From Acidimicrobiia bacterium (GTDB lineage: Bacteria; Actinomycetota; Acidimicrobiia; Spongiisociales; Spongiisociaceae): a stretch of 64,000 bases of DNA. The notes under the pieces were generated by a model. The model saw only the letters and a list, made by a program, of their open reading frames with translations, ran no database searches and was not told the origin of the DNA. The stretch covers positions 48,931 to 112,930 of the forward strand of contig JAJEIM010000022.1 of the NCBI GenBank assembly GCA_022827785.1, given 5' to 3'. This document shows, piece by piece, positions 42,884-49,071 of this stretch (position 1 is its first letter; every line of letters begins with the position of its first letter). The position numbers were made by a program, and so were the translations under genes.

Positions 42884-43654
42884 TCATCTTCGACCCGGGT
42901 GCCCGCTGTCCACTGGGAGCGCGATCGAGACGCGCTCGGCCGCCTCGACAACGCTAGCGGCGATAGCGTCCCGGTCGGACGAGCCGGGGAAGCGGTATGA
43001 CGGGCCGTGGACGTGAATCGCCCCGAGTACCCGCATCCGGCCGTCGTAGACAGGGGAGGCCACGGAACTGATCCCCTCGACGAACTCGTCCGTGACCCAG
43101 GCGTAGCGCTTGGTGCAGATCGACTTCAGGCGCTTCCTGATCAGCCGAGGGTCCGTCACCGTATACCGGGTGTAGGACTCGGGGTCCGCAGCGATATAGC
43201 TATCCAGTTGGTCGGGCGGCCAGTGGGCCAGGATCACCAGCCCGGACGGGACCACATGCATGGGGAGAAGGGTGCCCGTCCAATCCCTCACCACTACGTT
43301 GTTGAGAGCATCCTCCTGAGCGATGTAGTGAACCCGGTTGCCGTCAGGCACGGCAAGCCCGGCGTCCTCTCCCAGTTCATCGGCCAGTACCCTGAGATGA
43401 GGCCGGGCACGAGCCACCAACTCGACCCCCCGGCCCCTGCCTGCCGAGAGACCGGAGAGGCGAGGACCGATCCGGTAGGTGGAACCGGGCGAGATCCGCT
43501 CCACGGCGCCCAACTCGACCAGGGTTTTGACCAGCCGGGCCACGGTGCTCTTAGGCATCCCGACCCGCTCGGCCAGCTCGGTGATACCCAGGTCGGAAGC
43601 CGAGATGGCATCCATGATGGTGAAGGCCCGATCGATCGATTGCACCTTGCCCAT
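42884..43654 (-). CDS. IclR family transcriptional regulator
   Basis: A 256-residue regulator. The N-terminal winged helix-turn-helix (residues about 6-62) contains FTIMDAISASDLGITELAERV broken as FTIMDAISA and GITELAERVGMPKSTVARLV (recognition helix), followed by a linker helix and the GAF-like effector domain with ELVARARPHLRVLADELGE-type helix and GISSVASPVYDGR near the end. ATG 43654 is preferred over 43756 because the DNA-binding domain starts right after it. Two perfect 11-bp repeats lie 20-51 bases upstream of it and are probable autoregulatory sites. Divergent from the deoD-type phosphorylase. Confidence 0.9.
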   Translation of the reverse strand: MGKVQSIDRAFTIMDAISASDLGITELAERVGMPKSTVARLVKTLVELGAVERISPGSTYRIGPRLSGLSAGRGRGVELVARARPHLRVLADELGEDAGLAVPDGNRVHYIAQEDALNNVVVRDWTGTLLPMHVVPSGLVILAHWPPDQLDSYIAADPESYTRYTVTDPRLIRKRLKSICTKRYAWVTDEFVEGISSVASPVYDGRMRVLGAIHVHGPSYRFPGSSDRDAIAASVVEAAERVSIALPVDSGHPGRR

Positions 43655-43966
43655 TGCCGGATCTCCCGATGCCGAACGTACCACCCCGCCTGGGGAACGT
43701 ACCACATCGTGGACCGTGACCGCATCGAGAAACTCGGCACATGACCGGACCGGCAAGGACCCCGATCGGCGAGGCCTGAATCGAGGGAGTCTCGGTTAAC
43801 CTATGGATGTGGGCAATGTATGGGGTAACAACCATGGACAACGGATACGGCAATGACGATGCTGTTACCTATGCCTCGTGTGGTTACCACCTCGATCCAG
43901 ACGAGGGCGACAACTTCTGGACCAGCTGTTCCCGGCTGGTCCTAAGAGCCCGGAAAGGAGGCGCCC
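43655..43966. other. 312-base divergent intergenic region, iclR to deoD
   Basis: Besides the twin repeats near iclR it holds a cluster of related words nearer deoD: GGTTAACC 43794-43801, GGTAACA 43824-43830, its complement TGTTACC 43863-43869, and the palindrome GTGGTTACCAC 43880-43890. A 63-codon frame at 43807-43998 crosses it but overlaps the deoD start and looks non-coding. Confidence 0.5.
43674..43705. promoter_or_regulatory. Twin operator-like repeats before the IclR gene
   Basis: GAACGTACCAC occurs perfectly at 43674-43684 and 43695-43705, a 21-base period (two helical turns). Each copy centres on ACGT and is close to the palindrome GGWACGTWCC. The position immediately upstream of the IclR start suggests binding by IclR itself. 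Confidence 0.6.
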
Positions 43967-44686
43967 ATGGCCACACCGCACATCTCGGCGCCGGATGACG
44001 CGTTTGCCGGCTCGATCCTGCTGCCCGGCGACCCGCTCCGGGCCCGTTACATCGCAGAGACGTTCCTCGAGGACGTAGCCGAGGTAACCGCAGTTCGTAA
44101 CATGCTGGGGTTCACCGGCACCTACAAGGGAACTCCCGTGTCCACCATGGGCACCGGCATGGGAATGCCATCGGCATCCATCTACATCACCGAGCTGACC
44201 CGCTTCTACGGAGTGAGGCGGCTGATCCGGGTGGGAAGCTGCGGCGGGATTTCCACCGACGTGAAGATGAGAGACGTCATCTTGGCGATCGGCGCCGGCA
44301 CCGATTCCCAGACCAACCGGACCCGTTACAACGGCTGGGACTACGCAGCCACCGCCAGCTTCGCCCTTCTCAGGGCGGCTGTCGATGCCGCCGACGGATT
44401 GGGGATCGACACTCACGTCGGGAACTTTCACTCGTCCGACCTGTTCTACAACAGCTACACCGACGCCTTGGAGGTCTGGCAGCGGATGGGGGTGCTCGCG
44501 GTGGAGATGGAGGCGGCGGCGCTCTACGCCATCGCGGCCGAGGAAGGCGCCCAGGCGCTCGCCATCGCTACCGTCTCGGACCACCTCGTGACCGGGGAAC
44601 AGACCTCCTCGGCCGAGCGGGAAGGCACGTTCGGCCAGATGGTCAAGATCGCTCTCGAGGCAATCCACGATGTGGAAGGGGCCTGA
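43967..44686 (+). CDS. deoD: Purine nucleoside phosphorylase, DeoD type
   Basis: A 239-residue hexameric-type nucleoside phosphorylase that cleaves purine (deoxy)nucleosides with phosphate to free base and (deoxy)ribose 1-phosphate. ILLPGDPLRARYIAETFL (phosphate and neighbouring-subunit His replaced by Tyr region), TGMGMPSASIY, RVGSCGGI, VLAVEMEAAALYAIA (ribose-binding Met-Glu) and ATVSDHLVTGE with the catalytic Asp204-equivalent are present. A perfect AAAGGAGG lies 6 bases upstream of the ATG, the strongest ribosome site in this stretch. IclR-type regulator diverges from it and may control it. Confidence 0.92.
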   Translation: MATPHISAPDDAFAGSILLPGDPLRARYIAETFLEDVAEVTAVRNMLGFTGTYKGTPVSTMGTGMGMPSASIYITELTRFYGVRRLIRVGSCGGISTDVKMRDVILAIGAGTDSQTNRTRYNGWDYAATASFALLRAAVDAADGLGIDTHVGNFHSSDLFYNSYTDALEVWQRMGVLAVEMEAAALYAIAAEEGAQALAIATVSDHLVTGEQTSSAEREGTFGQMVKIALEAIHDVEGA

Positions 44687-44740
44687 ACAGATCTCGTGAA
44701 GGTCGGACCGGGCCGGCCTCAGTGCTGGTTTCCGGGAGGG

Positions 44741-45193
44741 TCAGGCTCCCCAGCGCGTCACCATAACGAGAACAGCGAAGGCCAGCACGGCCGTGTCGAC
44801 CCAACCCACCAGGCTGGAGCGACGGGACATCGTCGCGGCCCCCTCATGGTCAGCCCGCTCGTATGCGGCCGCGATGCGCTTACCGTTGGGGCCTATGACG
44901 GTCATCGCCAGCACCGCACCGATCACGACAGCCAGGATGCCTACCACAACGAACGGATCGGTCATGCCGTAGGCACCGTCCGCCAGGCCGACCAGGCCGA
45001 ACCCTGTTACGAACACCACGATCGCCGCCGGAGTGTGGATCACCCGACCCATGGAAACGGTGACGCGATGCCAGGCAGCGGCGGTCCCGTCGTCCTGCCT
45101 GGTCAGGGGACCGCGGGCGAAGGCCCGGACCAGGTTGGCGCCGAACCAGGCCGCCACGCCCAGGATATGCAGGAACTGCATCAACTCGAACAT
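44741..45193 (-). CDS. Small four-helix membrane protein (DUF2269/CopD-like)
   Basis: A 150-residue protein with four hydrophobic segments (about 4-22, 48-68, 76-98, 128-147). The first begins FELMQFLHILGVAAWFGANL, with the His that in related CopD/DUF2269 proteins lies inside the membrane; a second His is in GRVIHTPAAI, so heme or copper binding is conceivable. I start at ATG 45193 because AAGGGAG lies 5 bases upstream; an in-frame start at 45217 is less supported. Function unknown. Confidence 0.7.
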   Translation of the reverse strand: MFELMQFLHILGVAAWFGANLVRAFARGPLTRQDDGTAAAWHRVTVSMGRVIHTPAAIVVFVTGFGLVGLADGAYGMTDPFVVVGILAVVIGAVLAMTVIGPNGKRIAAAYERADHEGAATMSRRSSLVGWVDTAVLAFAVLVMVTRWGA

Positions 45194-45619
45194 CGGGACT
45201 CCCTTCCGCGCACGCACCGCCAGGCTAGTGGTCCGATCATCATGATGGACGCAAGCGGTGCGCGTACCGACCCGGAACCCCCGCCGGTGCCGGTGACTCG
45301 GCGCGAAGACCGATCCTCCGATGCCGGGGGTTAGGGGTTGTCCCGCCCCGTGGTACGGTGGCGGGAGGATCGAGGAGGTACGGGGTGCAAGACCCTGGGT
45401 GAGACACTATCCTACCGGACGGGTGCCCTGGGACCGCAGCCATCGGCGTCCCTCTGATCGAGAGGCGAAACGACGTTGAGTCCTCCGTAGGCGACTCGAA
45501 CCAACACCCTCAACCGTGTACCAGTGGCAGACATTCGATAGAGTGGAGAACTCGGGCAACTGATGCGTGCCGATTCCTGCTAGGAAGCGTCGACACCAAC
45601 GATCCAGGAAAGGGTAACC
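45194..45619. other. 426-base intergenic region upstream of the signalling island
   Basis: No gene seen. A stable hairpin is at 45342-45365 (CCCGCC-CCGT-GGT-ACGG-T-GGCGGG, one bulged T) with no following T-run. A TATCCT hexamer at 45408-45413 and TAGAGT at 45539-45544 are candidate -10 elements, the first giving a leader of about 200 bases for the STAS gene. The region 45380-45470 repeats CCCTGGG and GGGTGCC words and could fold. Confidence 0.4.
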
Positions 45620-45955
45620 ATGGAAATCAACACCGAACGGACCGACGGGGTGCTCGTGATCAACGCCGAGGGCCGGATCGACGGATCGAACTCCGCCCAG
45701 TTCCTGGAGTCCATTCAGGCGGTGGTCAGCGACGACGACAACGGAGTCGTTCTGGATTTTGGCGGCATCAACTACATCAGCAGTGCCGGCCTGCGGGTAA
45801 TCCTGCTGCTCGCCAAGGAACTCCGCCAGAAGCAAACCGGGTTCGGGGTGTGCTCGCTCTCCAGTTCAGTCAAGGAGATCTTCACCATCAGCGGGTTCGA
45901 CCAGATAATCGCCATATTCGACTCCGGAGCCGATGCTGTCAGCTCGCTCAAGTAG
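45620..45955 (+). CDS. STAS-domain anti-anti-sigma factor (RsbV/SpoIIAA-like)
   Basis: A 111-residue single STAS domain. VLVINAEGRIDGSNSAQFLE forms the first strands (VLVINAEGRID), and NYISSAGLRVILLLAKEL carries the phosphorylatable Ser at 54/55 (canonical DSSGL, here ISSAGL, so the preceding acidic residue is replaced by Ile). KEIFTISGFDQII is the usual C-terminal helix. Unphosphorylated, such proteins bind and sequester a HATPase anti-sigma partner. First gene of a signalling series; AGGAAAGGG precedes the ATG. The partner kinase/anti-sigma protein and the phosphatase are encoded 0.2-2.2 kb downstream. Confidence 0.9.
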   Translation: MEINTERTDGVLVINAEGRIDGSNSAQFLESIQAVVSDDDNGVVLDFGGINYISSAGLRVILLLAKELRQKQTGFGVCSLSSSVKEIFTISGFDQIIAIFDSGADAVSSLK

Positions 45956-45960
45956 GAACA

Positions 45961-46119
45961 TGCTGAAAGAGACGGCGATGGGTTGGCCCGACACGCCTCG
46001 ACCTGGGTTTCCGTTACCGCCATGGCGCCAACGGGACATTTTTCAGCACGCTCCTAGGAAACGGGCAAACCCTGTTTCGGTGACCGTAATACCCGGCTAT
46101 CCGGCGCTCCCCGGATAGC
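45961..46119 (+). promoter_or_regulatory. Hairpin-rich segment between the STAS and phosphatase genes
   Basis: TGCTGAAA (45961-45968) pairs with TTTCAGCA (46041-46048) and inside it GTTGGC (45982-45987) with GCCAAC (46027-46032). A second hairpin is perfect over 9 bp: GCTATCCGG (46096-46104), loop of 6, CCGGATAGC (46111-46119), ending 21 bases before the phosphatase ATG. A TAATAC at 46087-46092 could start a transcript beginning with this hairpin. Confidence 0.5.
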
Positions 46120-46140
46120 GAGAATCATTGAGGTTGAGTC

Positions 46141-47349
46141 ATGGCATCGGAAAAGCGATCCCGCCGGTCTGGCGAGGCAGGCCCTGAGACGAGTCACACC
46201 TACCCGTACAAGATACTGGTCGTCGACGACGAGCCGGATCTACAACCCCTCATTCTCCAGCGGATGCGGCGTCCCATACGTGCCGGCAAGTACGTGTTCA
46301 CCTTCGCACAGAACGGCGTCGAAGCCCTCCAAAAGCTGAACGCCGAACCCGACATCGACATGGTGGTGTCGGATATCAACATGCCACAGATGGATGGCCT
46401 GACACTGCTGGAGCAGATACCGAGCGTCAATCCGAACATCCGCTCCGTGATCATCTCCGCCTACGGCGACATGCAGAACATCCGCACCGCCATGAACCGG
46501 GGAGCATTCGACTTCGTAACCAAGCCGCTCGACTTCAAGGATCTGCGCCACACGATTGCCCGAACCCTTCGCAACCTGGTGGAGTGGCGCGAGGCTCTGG
46601 CCTCTCGCGATCAACTGGTCGTGCTTCAGAACGAACTGGACGTGGCCAGCAAGATCCAGCAGTCCATCCTGCCGACCGAATTCCCGCAGCACGACAACTA
46701 CGGGATTCACGCCAGCATGGAACCGGCCCGGAACGTCGGCGGAGACTTCTACGACATCCTGATGCTGGAGCGGGATCACGTCGGACTCGCCATCGCTGAT
46801 GTCTCCGACAAGGGTGTGCCCGCGTCGCTGTTCATGATGTCGAGCCGAACCCTCCTCAAGGGAACCGCCATCGGGCTCCCACAGCCCGGAGATGTCCTGT
46901 CCGATGTCAACGATCTCCTGTACGAGGAGAACGAGACCGCCATGTTCGTAACGGTTTTCTATGCGGTGTACTCGCCGATGACCGGCGAAATGACATACGC
47001 GAACGGCGGCCACAACCCTCCCCTGCTCATCCACGCCGATGGAAGCTCGGAGTTCGTCCCGCAGATCGGCGGGATCGCCCTGGGAATCGCTCAAGGAATA
47101 CCCTTCCCGCAGAAAACCCTGACCCTGGAGCGCGGCGACACCCTCCTGCTGTACACCGACGGCGTCACCGAAGCCATGAATGCCGAAAGCGAAGAGTTCG
47201 GCGTGGAGCGCTTGCAGACGATCTTCCGGGACACCCCGCCCACATCCGCCCAGGCCACCAACGATGCCGTCTTCGCAGCGGTGCACGCCTTCGCCGGTGA
47301 CACGCCCCAATCGGACGACATAACCTGTCTGTCCATCTCCAGGGTTTAG
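46141..47349 (+). CDS. Response regulator fused to PP2C-type (SpoIIE/RsbU) serine phosphatase
   Basis: A 402-residue signal converter. Residues about 22-145 are a receiver domain: ILVVDDEPD (Asp29/30), phospho-acceptor Asp78 in VVSDINMPQMDG, Ser in VIISAYGD and Lys in DFVTKPLD. A helical linker (LVVLQNELDVASKIQQSILP) joins a SpoIIE-family PP2C domain with metal-binding GGDFYDI, LAIADVSDKGVPASLFM, YANGGHNPP, LLLYTDGVTEAMN and SDDITCLSI. Phosphorylation of the receiver should switch dephosphorylation of the STAS antagonist encoded just upstream, as in RsbU/HsbR-type pathways. TTGAGG precedes the ATG. Confidence 0.93.
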   Translation: MASEKRSRRSGEAGPETSHTYPYKILVVDDEPDLQPLILQRMRRPIRAGKYVFTFAQNGVEALQKLNAEPDIDMVVSDINMPQMDGLTLLEQIPSVNPNIRSVIISAYGDMQNIRTAMNRGAFDFVTKPLDFKDLRHTIARTLRNLVEWREALASRDQLVVLQNELDVASKIQQSILPTEFPQHDNYGIHASMEPARNVGGDFYDILMLERDHVGLAIADVSDKGVPASLFMMSSRTLLKGTAIGLPQPGDVLSDVNDLLYEENETAMFVTVFYAVYSPMTGEMTYANGGHNPPLLIHADGSSEFVPQIGGIALGIAQGIPFPQKTLTLERGDTLLLYTDGVTEAMNAESEEFGVERLQTIFRDTPPTSAQATNDAVFAAVHAFAGDTPQSDDITCLSISRV

Positions 47350-47360
47350 GAGGGATAGCG

Positions 47361-47798
47361 ATGACCTCGCGCTCGCTGGTCCTGGACTTCGAGCAAGGAA
47401 AGCTGGAGACCAGCGCCGAGATGCTCGCCGGAATCTCCGCTCAGGTCGAAGCTATGGGAGAGGAAGACGACTGGTCTCCCAAGTTGCTCTACCTGGTCCA
47501 GCTATGCCTCGAGGAGTTGGCGCTCAACGCCATGACCTACGGTCGCCAAGGGGGCCTCTCCGAGCTCCAGGTGTCGATCAATCCCGGCGTCGAGGAGATC
47601 GTGGTCGAGCTGCACGACAACGGCGCTGCATTCGACCCGACCAAGGACGCGCCGGTTCCCGACCCCGACGCGGCCATGACCGATCGGCCGGTGGGCGGCC
47701 TGGGGCTCTTTCTGATCCGGGAGATGGTGGACGACCTCGCTTATCGAAGGGAAGAGGGTTGGAATCATCTGACCATCACCATAGGGCGAGCCCAATAG
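47361..47798 (+). CDS. HATPase anti-sigma/serine kinase (RsbW/SpoIIAB-like)
   Basis: A 145-residue GHKL ATPase domain. LCLEELALNAMTYG is the N box (Glu and Asn), VVELHDNGAAFDPT the G1 box, and PVGGLGLFLIREMVDDLAYR the G2 region with ATP-lid glycines. Standalone domains of this type bind sigma factors or other clients, and phosphorylate their STAS antagonist. GGAGGGATAGCG precedes the ATG; the site overlaps the stop of the phosphatase gene, so the three partner-switch genes are in one transcript. No sigma factor gene is found nearby. Confidence 0.9.
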   Translation: MTSRSLVLDFEQGKLETSAEMLAGISAQVEAMGEEDDWSPKLLYLVQLCLEELALNAMTYGRQGGLSELQVSINPGVEEIVVELHDNGAAFDPTKDAPVPDPDAAMTDRPVGGLGLFLIREMVDDLAYRREEGWNHLTITIGRAQ

Positions 47799-47812
47799 GG
47801 GTTTCTGACCGG

Positions 47813-49069
47813 GTGGGGGACAGAAGGCACCGGCCATGGGCCCTCCGGGCTGTCGGTTCCGGCATCCTCGGCCTCGTGCTGGCCGGCTGCGGATCTCCCC
47901 AACCTGGCGGAGAAGGGTCGAACACCGATCCCACCACAACTTCCTCCGCTACCACAGTCGCCCAGAGCCAAGGCACGCCCGGCGTGGACGACCAGCGGGT
48001 CCTATTCGGTCAGTCGGCGGCCCTCAGCGGCCCGGCACAGGAGTTGGGGTTGGAAATGAGCCTGGGGATCAACGCCGCCTTCCATGAGGCGAACTCGAAT
48101 GGAGGGGTGGGTGGTCGCCGGCTGGAACTGATCACCCTCGACGACACCTACGAACCGGAACTGGCCATCGCCAACACCCTCCAACTCATCGAGGACGAGC
48201 AGGTATTCGCCTTGATCGGCGAGGTGGGAACGCCCACGTCCCGTTCCGCCACGCCGGTCGCTGCCGAGGCGGACGTCCCCTTCGTAGCGCCCTTCACCGG
48301 CGCCGCGTTCCTGCGGTCGGAGAGTTGGAGCAACATCGTGAACCTCCGGGCCTCCTACGCACAGGAGACGGAGGAGATGGTGGCCCGCCTGACCCAGGAC
48401 CTGGGCATCCAACGCATAGCGATCATGTACCAGGACGACTCGTTCGGAAGGACCGGACTGCAGGGCGCCCAGGCGGCACTCGAGCGTCGCGACATGCAAC
48501 CCGTATCGGTGGGGATATACCCTCGTAACACGACGGCCATCAAGACCGGCCTCATCGACCTCACCCTGGGCGACCCCGAGGCGGTGATCGTGGTCGGGGC
48601 GTACCAGCCCGTGGCGGCCCTGATCGCCTGGTCCAGACACACCGGCTTCGATCCGATCTTCATCACGATCTCCTTCGTGGGAAGCAACGCTCTGGCGAGA
48701 GAGCTCGGCCCGGATGGCAAGGGTGTGTTCGTCACCCAGGTGGTGCCGTTCCCCACGGACATCTCGATACCGGTTGTGGCGTCCTACATCAATGCCCTGG
48801 CGGCCTACGCCCCGGATACTTCTCCCAGCTTCGTGTCCCTCGAGGGCTACCTGTCGGGACGGTTGGCGATCATCGGCCTGGAGGCATGCGGACCGCAGCC
48901 GACCCGAGCCTGTTTCCTGAGCGCCATTCTGGACGGCGGCGCTACGGACATCGACGGGTTCCCCCTCACATTCGGCCCGGGTGACAACCAGGGTTCGGAC
49001 CGGGTATTCCTCACGTTCATCAACGGCGAGGGGCAATACGAACCGGCCCAACAGATCATGAGGATCTAG
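47813..49069 (+). CDS. Type I periplasmic-binding lipoprotein (LivJ/branched-chain amino acid type)
   Basis: A 418-residue extracytoplasmic binding protein. The GTG at 47813 yields a signal peptide with lipobox VLAGC (Cys24 region), a Thr/Ser linker to about residue 60, then two Rossmann-like lobes: LFGQSAALSGPAQELGLEM (ligand entry), INAAFHEANSNGGVGGRRLELITLDD (split as INAAFHEANSNGG and RRLELITLDD), FALIGEVGTPTS, IAIMYQDDSFG, and AVIVVGAYQPVAALIAW. It resembles Leu/Ile/Val or amide-binding proteins but no permease genes are adjacent. It lies 2 bases before the histidine kinase, so its job may be to present a ligand to that sensor, as TorT does for TorS. Confidence 0.85.
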   Translation: MGDRRHRPWALRAVGSGILGLVLAGCGSPQPGGEGSNTDPTTTSSATTVAQSQGTPGVDDQRVLFGQSAALSGPAQELGLEMSLGINAAFHEANSNGGVGGRRLELITLDDTYEPELAIANTLQLIEDEQVFALIGEVGTPTSRSATPVAAEADVPFVAPFTGAAFLRSESWSNIVNLRASYAQETEEMVARLTQDLGIQRIAIMYQDDSFGRTGLQGAQAALERRDMQPVSVGIYPRNTTAIKTGLIDLTLGDPEAVIVVGAYQPVAALIAWSRHTGFDPIFITISFVGSNALARELGPDGKGVFVTQVVPFPTDISIPVVASYINALAAYAPDTSPSFVSLEGYLSGRLAIIGLEACGPQPTRACFLSAILDGGATDIDGFPLTFGPGDNQGSDRVFLTFINGEGQYEPAQQIMRI

Positions 49070-49071
49070 CC

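Noticed and set aside
43807..43998. 63-codon frame with several aromatic residues upstream of deoD
   Set aside because: No ribosome site, crosses the palindromic elements and the deoD ribosome site, and overlaps the deoD start.
45342..45365. Possible Rho-independent terminator
   Set aside because: The hairpin is strong but neither strand has a following T-run, so I list it only as structure.
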